Shown in pieces: positions 25,816-35,134 of a stretch of DNA of 62,455 bases (position 1 is the stretch's first letter; each line of letters opens with the position of its first letter). A program made the translations under genes and the position numbers. The stretch is from an uncultured Parabacteroides sp. (GTDB lineage Bacteria; Bacteroidota; Bacteroidia; Bacteroidales; Tannerellaceae), in contig NZ_CANTZW010000027.1 of the NCBI RefSeq assembly GCF_947855115.1, positions 1 to 62,455 on the forward strand, read 5' to 3'. Under the pieces are notes generated by a model. That model was not told where the DNA came from, did not search any database, and saw nothing but the letters and a program-made list of their open reading frames with translations.

Positions 25816-27726
25816 ATGAACCCTTTTTCTCAACTATCTACCTGGTACTTTTCCAAGAAATCCTTACCCTATTGGGGTATTATCTTGCTGGATTGCTGCT
25901 TGATCTTGTTTTCCGGTTTATTGGTGTATACCTTGAATAATGGGGTCTTATCAACCTTGGATATTTTAGGACATTTGTTGGTTACGCTATTGGTATGCCT
26001 GATTCCTTATTTAGTAGGGTTTCGCCTGTTCCACACTTATTCAGGGATCATCCGTTATTCCTCTTTCGTGGATTTGCAAAAGGTGGGATTCGCTGTCCTG
26101 TTTGGTTTGATTTGCGTGGTGGTGTTTCAGGCACTGACTGATTTCTCTCCTTATTTGATGTATATCCGTAAACGGGATCTGATCCTCTCCGCATTGTTGG
26201 CGATGAGTTTGATGTGGATGATACGTGTATTCGTTAAATTCTTTTATGTGAGTACCTTTCGGGTGGCTAAAGCAGAGCGTGCCTTTATCTATGGTGTGAA
26301 GCAAGGTGGGGTTAGTTTGGCAAAGAGTATTCAGAATCAAGATCCAGCCCGGTTTGTGCTGGCGGGTTTTATCTCGGACCAGGTTAAGATAGGGAATCGG
26401 TATTTGATGGGAGTCAAGGTCTACCCGAATAACGAGGACTTGATTAGTGTGATGAGGAGGCAACATGCTAATGTCTTGCTGGTATCTCCATTGAAGGTTG
26501 AGGCAATCCGGAATAATCCGGATATGGTAGATCGGCTGATCAAGGCAGATATAAAGATATATATGATTCCTACAGCCCAAGAGTGGGATGGAAAAAGTGA
26601 TTTAAACTACTCGCAACTGAGGGAGGTGAATATAGAGGATTTGTTGCCTCGTGATAAGATAGATATAGACTTGGGAGCGGTGAGGGAACAGCTTACCGGA
26701 AAACGAATCATGATAACAGGGGCTGCCGGAAGTATCGGGAGTGAGATCGTACGGCAGGTCGCCCAGTTTGATCCGGAGCGTATGGTCTTGATCGATCAGG
26801 CTGAGACTCCCTTGCATGATGTTCGCTTGATGATGTCTTGTCAGTGGCCGGATATAAAATCCTATACGGTGGTGAGCGATATTTGTGTTCGGGAACGTAT
26901 GGAGGAGCTGTTCAGAGAGCATCGTCCGGATTACGTGTTCCATGCGGCGGCTTACAAGCATGTACCGATGATGGAGGATAACCCGGAGGAGAGTGTTCGC
27001 AACAACGTGGACGGTACCCGGGTGATCGCAGACTTGGCTGTGAAATATGGTACGAGGAAATTTGTGATGGTATCGACAGACAAAGCCGTGAATCCAACGA
27101 ACGTGATGGGCTGCTCGAAACGTATTTGCGAGATATATGTGCAGAGCTTGGACAAGGCCATCAAGGATGGGAAGGTGAGTGGTCGTACGCAATTCGTGAC
27201 GACTCGTTTCGGGAATGTGCTGGGATCGAACGGTTCCGTGATCCCGTTGTTCAAGGAACAGATCAAACGTGGAGGTCCGGTGACGGTTACCCATAAGGAT
27301 ATCATTCGTTTCTTCATGCTGATACCGGAGGCCTGCAAGCTGGTGTTGGAGGCTGGTACGATGGGGAATGGAGGTGAGATCTTCGTGTTTGATATGGGGA
27401 AACCTGTGCGGATCGTGGATCTGGCCGAGCGTATGATCCGTCTGAGTGGAGTGAAGGGAATTGAAATCCGGTTCACGGGGTTACGTGATGGGGAAAAACT
27501 GTATGAGGAAGTTCTTAACGAGGAGGAGACTACTAAACCTACTTTTCATCCGAAGATCAAGATTGCTCAAGTCCGGGCGTATGACTATGCTGATGTCAAT
27601 AGGCAGATTGATACTTTAGTACAGGCTTGTGCTGTAGAGGGGGATATGCGGATTGTTAAGCGGATGAAGGAAATTGTTCCCGAATTTAAAAGCCAACATT
27701 CAAAATATGAGATGTTGGATAAATAA
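25816..27726 (+). CDS. membrane-bound PglF/CapD-type UDP-sugar 4,6-dehydratase
   Basis: Enzyme of 636 residues that makes the 4-keto-6-deoxy sugar, usually from UDP-GlcNAc. Four N-terminal membrane helices (about 1-140) precede a first Rossmann-like region. The catalytic SDR domain has MITGAAGSIGSEIV, AAAYKHVPMMEDNPEE and STDKAVNPTNVMGCSK (Met for Tyr, as in PglF). I start at 25816 (MNPFSQLSTWYF); the upstream ATG at 25786 lies inside the aminotransferase gene. It is the last gene of the capsule operon, 27 bp before a strong terminator. Confidence 0.92.
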   Translation: MNPFSQLSTWYFSKKSLPYWGIILLDCCLILFSGLLVYTLNNGVLSTLDILGHLLVTLLVCLIPYLVGFRLFHTYSGIIRYSSFVDLQKVGFAVLFGLICVVVFQALTDFSPYLMYIRKRDLILSALLAMSLMWMIRVFVKFFYVSTFRVAKAERAFIYGVKQGGVSLAKSIQNQDPARFVLAGFISDQVKIGNRYLMGVKVYPNNEDLISVMRRQHANVLLVSPLKVEAIRNNPDMVDRLIKADIKIYMIPTAQEWDGKSDLNYSQLREVNIEDLLPRDKIDIDLGAVREQLTGKRIMITGAAGSIGSEIVRQVAQFDPERMVLIDQAETPLHDVRLMMSCQWPDIKSYTVVSDICVRERMEELFREHRPDYVFHAAAYKHVPMMEDNPEESVRNNVDGTRVIADLAVKYGTRKFVMVSTDKAVNPTNVMGCSKRICEIYVQSLDKAIKDGKVSGRTQFVTTRFGNVLGSNGSVIPLFKEQIKRGGPVTVTHKDIIRFFMLIPEACKLVLEAGTMGNGGEIFVFDMGKPVRIVDLAERMIRLSGVKGIEIRFTGLRDGEKLYEEVLNEEETTKPTFHPKIKIAQVRAYDYADVNRQIDTLVQACAVEGDMRIVKRMKEIVPEFKSQHSKYEMLDK

Positions 27727-27752
27727 GATGTAGAAAGATAAATAAATTGTAG

Positions 27753-27787
27753 AAAAAAGGTCTCTCTTAGTTGAGAGGCCTTTTTTT
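27753..27787 (+). terminator. Rho-independent terminator of the capsule operon
   Basis: GGTCTCTC pairs with GAGAGGCC (one G-U pair) over a 6-nt loop, followed by seven T residues. It is the natural stopping point for UpxY-modified polymerase. Confidence 0.85.
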
Positions 27788-27821
27788 ATGATATAAGCAT
27801 TGTCTTTGAGATAGTATTTCG

Positions 27822-27829
27822 TATTTTTG
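27822..27829 (+). promoter_or_regulatory. promoter -7 box for the AsmA-like gene
   Basis: TATTTTTG fits TAnnTTTG. A TTG at 27800-27802 lies at roughly the -33 distance. It lies 42 bp before the ATG at 27872. Confidence 0.5.
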
Positions 27830-27871
27830 CTTATACAATTTAATGGATGTTGTTTGTGATAAGATTAAGGA

Positions 27872-30800
27872 ATGGGTATGGTACGAATAAGAAAGATATT
27901 GCTGGTTATAGTGTCTGTGGTGGTCGGACTCCTTTTCATACTTCCTTTGATCGGGGTAGGTATACTGAAATGGGCGATTTTGCCTCCGGAAAAGCTGACA
28001 CCGTTGGTTGTAGAAAAAGCGAATGAATTCATCGAGGCACGCTTGGAGTGTGAGCGGATGGAATTGACTTATTTCGAGACGTATCCTTATTTGGGGGTAA
28101 AGTTGACAAATGGCAGCTTGATCTCGTATCAAGCGGAAGATTCTGTCGCTCATCAGGAGGATTTATCGATTCCTTCGGATTCTTTGTTGTCGTTTAAGAA
28201 AGCGATTGTCGTATTTAATCCCACGGATTATTTGTTTACCGGGAAACTGACGATACCGCGGGTTATCATGGATAGTATCCGTTTCTATGGTTATGTGAAT
28301 GAGGAGGGGAAGGCTAACTGGGAGATTTATCAAAGCGAGATGGATTCGGTAAATGAGTCATCGTCTTCTCCATTACCTAAAATAGATTTACGTCAGGTAC
28401 ATATTACGAGAGGGCATTTTGTCTATGATGACCGTCAGCAGGATTTATATACGGCGATCGATGGTTTCTTCTTACATATCGATGGCCTTTTGACTCGACG
28501 AGGTAATAAGTTGGATGTGGAGACGGGATCTTCCTCGATCGTATTCCGTAGCCCGTCTTATTCTTTGGCGAATAATTTGGCTTTACGATTCAAGGGACGC
28601 TTGTTGCTGGCCGATGGGATGCGACGGTTCGGATTGCGGGACGCGGAGTTACTAGTAAATAACTTACCTTTTACGGCAGATGGTTTTCTGGTGCCGGCAA
28701 CAGAGAGTAGCCCGTCACAGATTGATATGGCTTTCGGTTTGAAGGTCTCCGATATGAACGATCTCTTAAGTTTTATTCCGGATGAGTATTTCAAGGATCG
28801 GGATAAGATGCTCGCAGAGGGACGTATCCTTTTGGAAGGAGATATCCGGGGAGAGTTAGGGGACAGTATTGTCCCGACCGTAAACTTATGTTGTAAGGTG
28901 GAGGACGGCTCTTATCATATAAAAGGTGTTGAACAGGGGATCGATACCTTGCGTATGGATATGGATTTACATTTAAATGGCGCTTACCCGGACTCATCCT
29001 TTGTCTCTTTGGAAGAACTAACCTTGATCGGGTTGAATACCTCCTTGACTATGAGTGGAGAAGTAAAAGATATCTGGAGGAATCCGGCGATCCGGGCAGA
29101 GATGCAAGGGAAAGTTGATTTTACCCGTTTGGCCAAGGAGTTCTTGAACCCGGATACGTTATTGCTAGAAGGTACCATGATGGCTGACTTATCTACGGCA
29201 TTTAAGGTAGACGATGTGGTGAATAGTCGCTTCGCTAAGGTCAAATCGTCTGGAAATTTAACTATAGATCGTTTCAAGGCATTTAGCAAGCCGTTGGGTG
29301 TGGATATGTATATCGCCGGAGCAAGTTTGTTCGTAGGTTCTACTGAGAACGAAAGTAAATATTTGGATGTAAAAGGATTGTTGAGCGCTAATCTATCTAT
29401 CGATACCTTGAATATGAGGTATAAGGATGAGATCAGTACGAATATCGGTGGATTAAAGATGGTAGCCAACACGACACCGGTTATTGACACGACAGCCGTT
29501 ATACCTATGACCGCGGGATTGGAATTTGATCATTTACGTACTAAGTTGCCGGATTCTACATGGATGGTAGCTGGTAAGACTGTATTGAAAGGGGGAATCA
29601 AGGCTTCTTCTACGGATAAACGGATTCCTATGGCGGGAGCTACGATCTCGGTGGATACCTTAAAATATATCTTTATCCCTTTACGGACAGGAATGGTTCT
29701 GACGGAAAGCCGGTTTTCTTTGGAAGCGTTGCCTTATCGACAGGCGATTCGCCAACAATTGGAACGTCGTTTCGCTACTGGAGATACGGTGCAAAGGCGT
29801 ACGTTGGCGACTTGGAGAGCTAATAGGCCACGGCATCGAGTGGATTCGGTGACGGCTTCCTCTAATAGTACCTTGCGTCAGTGGGAGGCTCGGGGGCAAG
29901 TGAAATTTAAGCAATTACGAGGGTTTAGCCGATTATTCCCCATACCTATGCGTATTGATGGGACTAGCATGAAATTCAATACAAACAATATAACATTGAG
30001 TGGGGCTCGCTTGCATCTAGGTAAGAGTGACCTGACTTTGAGTGGAGAGCTTAGCGGTATCCGGCGAGCTATGCTGCGAGGAGGAACGTTGAAAGCCAAT
30101 TTCGAGTTGGATTCAAAGTTGATCGATTGTAATCAGTTGATGCGGGCTATTGGTAGAGGTTTGCAGTTTTCCGATCAACTGGCGTCTAATTCGATCGGAG
30201 CTTTCTCGGAAGACAGTATTGCCGCACTGGAGACAGATCATTTATTGACGAGTTCCGAGGATAGTGTTGCTACGGATTCGATCTCTCAACTGTTTGTCGT
30301 TCCGAAATTCTTGGATCTGACTCTTCATACGGATGCCAAGAAGATTTATTTCAAAGATTTGGAATTGGAAGATGTAAAGGGCGAGGTTGTTGTCCGAGAC
30401 CAAAGCGTCAACCTGAGTGATTTATATATGAACTCAAATATAGGTTCCGGGGATTTGACAATGGTTTATACAGCTAAGACAGATCAAGAGGCGACCATGG
30501 GGTTTGAACTATCTTTAGATGATATTTTAGTGGAACGGCTGATCAGTCTGTTCCCGGATATCGATACGTTAGTCCCTATGCTTCGTTCGTTTGAGGGTGT
30601 GGTTGATTGTCAGATGACGGCTACTTGCAAGACCGATTCTGCGATGTCTGTGTTACTTCCTTCCGTAAATGCCTCATGTTACCTGAGTGGAAAGAATATG
30701 GTGTTGCTGGATGGCGAGACATTTACTGAGATATCGAAAACGTTGATGTTTAAGAATAAGAAACGGAATATGATTGATAGCATAGCGGTAGATTTTGCTA

Positions 30801-31174
30801 TCCATGAGAATAAAATCGAGGTATTCCCATTCCTGATAGAGATGGATCGGTATAAAGTGGCTGTAGGAGGGACACATAACTTGGATATGACATTCGATTA
30901 TCATCTATCGGTATTGAAGTCTCCTGTACCGTTTAAACTGGGCATTGATATAAAAGGAAATCTGGATGATTTCAAGTTTAAGATCGTGAAGTGCAAGTAT
31001 AAGGATTTCTTGAAACCAGCCAAGCAAGCGGAACTGGATAGTACCCGTAGGAACGTGAGAGAGGGGATACGAGAAATGATCCGGAAACAAATAAGAGAGG
31101 CCGCTCCCGAATTAGAGAACAGCCTCTCTGAAGCTCATCCGCATATGCATACTCATGTTGAGGAATCAACGTGA
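27872..31174 (+). CDS. large AsmA-like envelope protein
   Basis: Protein of 1100 residues with one N-terminal membrane anchor (ILLVIVSVVVGLLFILPLIGVGIL) and a long beta-rich body. The AsmA-type entry (TPLVVEKANEFIEARLECERMEL, then FETYPYLGVKLTNGSL) and the end region (MTFDYHLSVLKSPVPFKLGIDIKG) are typical of AsmA/YhdP-related proteins. These are now thought to bridge the envelope and move lipids. ATG at 27878 is an alternative start. The last 9 bp overlap the convergent rfbB gene. It follows the capsule locus but has its own promoter. Confidence 0.85.
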   Translation: MGMVRIRKILLVIVSVVVGLLFILPLIGVGILKWAILPPEKLTPLVVEKANEFIEARLECERMELTYFETYPYLGVKLTNGSLISYQAEDSVAHQEDLSIPSDSLLSFKKAIVVFNPTDYLFTGKLTIPRVIMDSIRFYGYVNEEGKANWEIYQSEMDSVNESSSSPLPKIDLRQVHITRGHFVYDDRQQDLYTAIDGFFLHIDGLLTRRGNKLDVETGSSSIVFRSPSYSLANNLALRFKGRLLLADGMRRFGLRDAELLVNNLPFTADGFLVPATESSPSQIDMAFGLKVSDMNDLLSFIPDEYFKDRDKMLAEGRILLEGDIRGELGDSIVPTVNLCCKVEDGSYHIKGVEQGIDTLRMDMDLHLNGAYPDSSFVSLEELTLIGLNTSLTMSGEVKDIWRNPAIRAEMQGKVDFTRLAKEFLNPDTLLLEGTMMADLSTAFKVDDVVNSRFAKVKSSGNLTIDRFKAFSKPLGVDMYIAGASLFVGSTENESKYLDVKGLLSANLSIDTLNMRYKDEISTNIGGLKMVANTTPVIDTTAVIPMTAGLEFDHLRTKLPDSTWMVAGKTVLKGGIKASSTDKRIPMAGATISVDTLKYIFIPLRTGMVLTESRFSLEALPYRQAIRQQLERRFATGDTVQRRTLATWRANRPRHRVDSVTASSNSTLRQWEARGQVKFKQLRGFSRLFPIPMRIDGTSMKFNTNNITLSGARLHLGKSDLTLSGELSGIRRAMLRGGTLKANFELDSKLIDCNQLMRAIGRGLQFSDQLASNSIGAFSEDSIAALETDHLLTSSEDSVATDSISQLFVVPKFLDLTLHTDAKKIYFKDLELEDVKGEVVVRDQSVNLSDLYMNSNIGSGDLTMVYTAKTDQEATMGFELSLDDILVERLISLFPDIDTLVPMLRSFEGVVDCQMTATCKTDSAMSVLLPSVNASCYLSGKNMVLLDGETFTEISKTLMFKNKKRNMIDSIAVDFAIHENKIEVFPFLIEMDRYKVAVGGTHNLDMTFDYHLSVLKSPVPFKLGIDIKGNLDDFKFKIVKCKYKDFLKPAKQAELDSTRRNVREGIREMIRKQIREAAPELENSLSEAHPHMHTHVEEST

Positions 31175-32305
31175 TCCATACATTTGCTCGTAATATCTCA
31201 TATAATCTCCGCCAGTGATATCCTCTACCCATTTCTGGTTCTCAAGATACCAACGGATGGTTTTTACGATGCCGACCTCGAAACTGGTCTCTGGTGTCCA
31301 GCCTAATTCGTTGGTGATCTTCGTGGGGTCGATGGCATATCGTTGGTCATGGCCCAAGCGGTCTTTTACAAATGTAATCAGGCTATCGTTGATCCAGTCG
31401 ATAGAGATTTGCCCGTCCACACCGACCTCTTTTTTCTTTAATATTTGGCGGTATTCCGGTTGCTCGGTCATTAATTGATGGATCGTGCGGATCGTGAGTT
31501 TTACGATCTCGATATTTTGCTTTTCGTTATGGCCTCCTACATTGTAAACCTCTCCCACACGTCCGCGATGGATTACGGCGTCGATCGCCTTGCAATGGTC
31601 TTCTACATACAACCAGTCGCGCACATTTGTCCCGTCACCGTATACGGGTAAGGATTTTCCTTCTAATATATTCTTTATGATTAGAGGGATCAATTTTTCC
31701 GGGAAATGATAGGGACCGTAGTTGTTGGAGCAGCGGGTGATGGATACCGGCATCTTGTAGGTCTCGTGATAGGCCTTTACGAACAAGTCTGCGCTTGTTT
31801 TAGAGGCGCTATACGGGCTACGGGGATCTAGGGGCGTGTCCTCGCGGAAATAACCTTCAGCACCGAGGCTTCCATAGACCTCATCGGTAGAGACTTGATG
31901 GAAACGTACGCCTTCGCGCCATATCGGATAACCGGTCTCAGCCTTGCCGGTAACCCATGCTTTCCGTGCGGCATCTAATAGATTCTGTGTTCCAAGGATG
32001 TTGGTTTGCAAGAATAACTGGGGATTTTCGATACTTCGGTCTACGTGACTTTCTGCGGCGAAGTTTACTACATAGTCGAAGTTATATTTCTCGAATAGTT
32101 GGTCTGCCAAGGTACGGTCACAAATATCGCCTTTCACAAATTCGCAACGTACATCATCGATATCCTCGGCGATAGTTCCTAAATTGCCGGCATAGGTCAG
32201 CAAGTCTAAGACAACGATCTTTATATCATCGTATTTCGCCAGCATATGTTTGACGAAATTGGCGCCGATAAAGCCGGCGGCACCGGTTACTAGGTAAGTT
32301 TTCAT
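31166..32305 (-). CDS. rfbB: dTDP-glucose 4,6-dehydratase
   Basis: Second enzyme of dTDP-L-rhamnose synthesis, 379 residues. It shows VTGAAGFIGANFVKHML, NFAAESHVDRSI, the catalytic block STDEVYGSLG, YSASKTSADLF and RCSNNYGPYHFPEKLIPL. It lies 13 bp downstream of rfbC. rfbA and rfbD are not in the window, so the pathway is completed elsewhere. None of the capsule genes here obviously needs dTDP-rhamnose. Confidence 0.96.
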   Translation of the reverse strand: MKTYLVTGAAGFIGANFVKHMLAKYDDIKIVVLDLLTYAGNLGTIAEDIDDVRCEFVKGDICDRTLADQLFEKYNFDYVVNFAAESHVDRSIENPQLFLQTNILGTQNLLDAARKAWVTGKAETGYPIWREGVRFHQVSTDEVYGSLGAEGYFREDTPLDPRSPYSASKTSADLFVKAYHETYKMPVSITRCSNNYGPYHFPEKLIPLIIKNILEGKSLPVYGDGTNVRDWLYVEDHCKAIDAVIHRGRVGEVYNVGGHNEKQNIEIVKLTIRTIHQLMTEQPEYRQILKKKEVGVDGQISIDWINDSLITFVKDRLGHDQRYAIDPTKITNELGWTPETSFEVGIVKTIRWYLENQKWVEDITGGDYMRYYEQMYGSR

Positions 32306-32318
32306 ATCTGTACAGTGT

Positions 32319-32876
32319 TTAGTATTTGAAGTTAAGCTCTGCGTTTCTTAGCAATGGAGCTTTGGTATCTTTCTCGGATAGGTTGATTGATTCCGGATCG
32401 GCGATGCTCCAGTCCACATGAATCGTTGGATCGTCATAGCGGATTCCCCGTTCGTGAGTCGGAGTATATGGGTTGTCTACCTTATAAGTGAAAATGGCTT
32501 CATCGCTTAATACATGGAATCCATGAGCGAATCCTTGCGGAATAAATAACTGGCGTTTATTCTCGTCCGATAACTCAACGGCGACATATTTCCCGAAAGT
32601 GGGTGAACCTTCACGTACGTCTACGGCTACATCCAATACCCGTCCTTTGATTACCCGGACTAATTTGGATTGAGAGTAGGGCGCAAGTTGATAATGTAAC
32701 CCTCGTAATACGCCTTTGGAGGAACAAGACTCGTTGTCTTGCACGAACTGGATTTTTCCAATATATTCCTCGAATTCCGTTTGCTTAAAAGCTTCCATAA
32801 AGTATCCGCGCGCATCTTTCAATACTTTGGGTTCAATGATCCATACACCCGGTATTACAGTTTCTGTATAAGTCAT
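32319..32876 (-). CDS. rfbC: dTDP-4-dehydrorhamnose 3,5-epimerase
   Basis: Cupin-fold epimerase of 185 residues. It shows GVWIIEPKVLKDARGYFMEAF, QDNESCSSKGVLRGLHYQ (catalytic His), FGKYVAVELSDENKRQLFIPQGFAHGF and the IRYDDP end block. First gene of the rfbCB pair, with a promoter box at 32904-32911. Confidence 0.95.
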   Translation of the reverse strand: MTYTETVIPGVWIIEPKVLKDARGYFMEAFKQTEFEEYIGKIQFVQDNESCSSKGVLRGLHYQLAPYSQSKLVRVIKGRVLDVAVDVREGSPTFGKYVAVELSDENKRQLFIPQGFAHGFHVLSDEAIFTYKVDNPYTPTHERGIRYDDPTIHVDWSIADPESINLSEKDTKAPLLRNAELNFKY

Positions 32877-32903
32877 TTTTTTATTATTTATCTATTTGAT
32901 AGG

Positions 32904-32911
32904 CAAAGGTA
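32904..32911 (-). promoter_or_regulatory. promoter -7 box for rfbCB
   Basis: On the minus strand TACCTTTG, a perfect TAnnTTTG match, 28 bp before the rfbC start. No good TTTG was seen further upstream. Confidence 0.55.
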
Positions 32912-33041
32912 AGTTCATTTTCTCTACTTCTATAATATTCGAGAGGAAAAATAAAAAAGAAAGGAAAAGTTTGGTAATTCCAATAATATTCTCTTTCTTT
33001 GCACTCGCAAAACGAAAGAGGTTGTTTTGTATTAAGGTGAT

Positions 33042-33113
33042 GGTTCCTTGGATGAGTGGCTTAGTCAGCGGTCTGCAAAACCGTTTACGGCGGTTCGAAT
33101 CCGCCAGGAACCT
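33042..33113 (+). tRNA. tRNA-Cys (GCA), copy 1
   Basis: 72 nt with no encoded CCA. The acceptor stem GGTTCCT pairs with AGGAACC. Discriminator T73 is the Cys identity base. The anticodon loop CTGCAAA gives GCA. The T loop is GGTTCGAATCC. Confidence 0.96.
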
Positions 33114-33172
33114 CTTGGTAATTGAAAATTCGGAATTGAGAATTGGAATTTACTTTTATTTTTGATTGATTC

Positions 33173-33244
33173 GGTTCCTTGGATGAGTGGCTTAGTCAGT
33201 GGTCTGCAAAACCATGTACGGCGGTTCGAATCCGCCAGGAACCT
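33173..33244 (+). tRNA. tRNA-Cys (GCA), copy 2
   Basis: 72 nt, with the same acceptor, D and T arms as copy 1. It differs by a paired C-G to T-A change in the anticodon stem and one change next to it. Confidence 0.96.
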
Positions 33245-33247
33245 CTA

Positions 33248-33286
33248 GAAAGCGATAGTATGATTACTGTCGCTTTTTTCTTTTTT
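33248..33286 (+). terminator. terminator after tRNA-Cys genes
   Basis: GCGATAGTA pairs with TACTGTCGC (one T-G pair) over a TGAT loop, followed by T-rich sequence. Confidence 0.8.
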
Positions 33287-33424
33287 ATAAGTTCCCTTTT
33301 GTGCACGACTTTTATTGTGTGTCACTAGAAGTACTCCGAAAATTTATTTTTCATCATTTATTTTATTCGAGATGTTATTTTGCCTTAAGTACCGTAAAAT
33401 TAGAACGAATATTTATCCGGTGTG

Positions 33425-33455
33425 TTTTATGCTCTCGAATTTATTACTACCTTTG
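33425..33455 (+). promoter_or_regulatory. guaA promoter
   Basis: TACCTTTG at 33448-33455 is a perfect -7 box. A TTTA at 33425-33428 is 19 bp upstream. It places transcription start after any ATG before 33484 and so supports the short guaA start. Confidence 0.65.
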
Positions 33456-33483
33456 CGCCACTCAATTAAATAATTATAATTGC

Positions 33484-35004
33484 ATGCACGAGAAACTTAT
33501 TATTCTTGATTTCGGCTCGCAAACAACTCAGCTTATCGGTCGTAGGGTCAGAGAGTTGAATATGTATTGTGAGATCGTTCCTTATAACAAATTCCCGCAT
33601 GACGCTACCGATGTAAAAGGTGTAATCCTTTCAGGAAGTCCTTATTCCGTATACGATGAGAATGCTTTTAAAGCAGACTTGGGGGAGATACGGGGAAAAT
33701 ATCCGGTCTTAGGTATTTGTTATGGAGCACAGTTTCTAGCTTACACATCCGGAGGAAATGTAGAACCGGCTAATTCACGCGAGTATGGGCGTGCTAATTT
33801 GTCATACATCGATGGTGAGGATGAATTATTGAAAGGTATCAATGTGGGGTCACAGATATGGATGTCTCACGGGGATACGATTACCGTGTTGCCGGATAAT
33901 TTCAAAGTGATCGCCAGCACGGACGATGTAAAGGCTGCCGCTTACCATGTGGAAGGCGAGAAGACTTGGGGTGTTCAGTTTCATCCGGAAGTATTTCATT
34001 CGATAGATGGAACGAGATTATTGGATAATTTCTTGAACATTTGCGGATGTGCCAAGGATTGGACTCCGGCTTCTTTTATCGAGTCTACTGTTGCGGAGTT
34101 GAAAGAACAGCTGGGTAACGATAAAGTGATCTTAGCTCTTTCCGGAGGTGTGGATTCTTCAGTTACAGCCGTATTGCTGAATAAGGCAATCGGTAAGAAC
34201 TTGACTTGTATTTTCGTAGATCATGGTCTGTTGCGCAAGAATGAGTTCGAGAACGTAATGAGGGATTATGAACATTTAGGATTGAATGTTATCGGTGTAA
34301 ATGCGAAAGATAGATTCTATAAAGAACTGGCGGGTATTACGGAACCGGAGAAGAAACGTAAGATTATCGGTAAGGGATTTATCGATGTTTTCGATGAAGA
34401 GGCGCGTAAGTTGAAAGATATCAAATGGCTGGGTCAAGGTACGATTTATCCGGATGTGATCGAGTCTCTTTCTATTACGGGTACGGTTATCAAGAGTCAT
34501 CATAATGTAGGAGGTCTTCCGGATACGATGAACTTGAAACTTGTTGAGCCGCTTCGTCTTCTGTTCAAGGATGAGGTTCGACGTGTCGGGATAGAGTTGG
34601 GTATGCAACCGCATTTAATCAAACGTCATCCGTTCCCGGGACCGGGGTTGGGTATCCGTATCTTAGGTGATATCACGCCGGAGAAAGTACGTATCCTGCA
34701 AGACGCTGATGATATTTATATGACATTGATGCGTGAGTGGGGGCTTTATGATAAGATCTGGCAAGCCGGAGTGATCTTGCTCCCGATCCAGTCTGTGGGT
34801 GTAATGGGTGATGAGCGTACCTATGAGAATACGGTGGCTTTACGTGCGGTGACTTCTACGGACGCTATGACCGCTGATTGGGCGCAACTTCCGTATGAAT
34901 TCCTCGCAAAGGTATCCAATGAGATCATAAATAAAGTGAAAGGTGTGAATCGAGTCGTGTACGATATCAGTTCAAAGCCACCTGCTACCATCGAGTGGGA
35001 ATGA
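33484..35004 (+). CDS. guaA: GMP synthase (glutamine-hydrolysing)
   Basis: Makes GMP from XMP, ATP and glutamine; 506 residues. The class I amidotransferase domain is intact, with Cys79 in GICYGAQ and His-Glu in [10 protein letters not shown]. The ATP-pyrophosphatase domain has [10 protein letters not shown], and the C-terminal dimer domain ends KPPATIEWE. An upstream in-frame ATG at 33301 is rejected because it precedes the promoter. A paralogue follows at 35135. Confidence 0.96.
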   Translation: MHEKLIILDFGSQTTQLIGRRVRELNMYCEIVPYNKFPHDATDVKGVILSGSPYSVYDENAFKADLGEIRGKYPVLGICYGAQFLAYTSGGNVEPANSREYGRANLSYIDGEDELLKGINVGSQIWMSHGDTITVLPDNFKVIASTDDVKAAAYHVEGEKTWGVQFHPEVFHSIDGTRLLDNFLNICGCAKDWTPASFIESTVAELKEQLGNDKVILALSGGVDSSVTAVLLNKAIGKNLTCIFVDHGLLRKNEFENVMRDYEHLGLNVIGVNAKDRFYKELAGITEPEKKRKIIGKGFIDVFDEEARKLKDIKWLGQGTIYPDVIESLSITGTVIKSHHNVGGLPDTMNLKLVEPLRLLFKDEVRRVGIELGMQPHLIKRHPFPGPGLGIRILGDITPEKVRILQDADDIYMTLMREWGLYDKIWQAGVILLPIQSVGVMGDERTYENTVALRAVTSTDAMTADWAQLPYEFLAKVSNEIINKVKGVNRVVYDISSKPPATIEWE

Positions 35005-35026
35005 TTGCTGTCTTATAATAATCAAG

Positions 35027-35060
35027 AAGTCCGGTGTTCAAGTAATGCCGGACTTTTTTT
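35027..35060 (+). terminator. guaA terminator
   Basis: AAGTCCGG pairs with CCGGACTT over a 13-nt loop, ending in a T run. Confidence 0.85.
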
Positions 35061-35089
35061 GTTCGGATGCGAAAAAAAGCATATATTTG
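35058..35089 (+). promoter_or_regulatory. promoter of the second GMP-synthase gene
   Basis: TTTG (35058-35061), 20 bp, TATATTTG (35082-35089): a full consensus match. The two tandem genes are thus separately transcribed. Confidence 0.8.
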
Positions 35090-35134
35090 TCTCAGGTATA
35101 ACAAAATGTAAAATCAATAAAATTAAAAAGTCAC

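Noticed and set aside
26602..27294. Minus-strand ORF of 230 codons
   Set aside because: Complement of the conserved PglF-type catalytic domain; composition is that of a shadow frame.
27872..31174. AsmA-like gene as last member of the capsule operon
   Set aside because: A strong terminator and a separate promoter lie between it and the capsule genes.
32896..33165. Plus-strand ORF of 89 codons
   Set aside because: Runs straight through a tRNA-Cys gene.
33301..33483. 61-residue N-terminal extension of GuaA
   Set aside because: It precedes the promoter at 33448-33455 and does not match the family.
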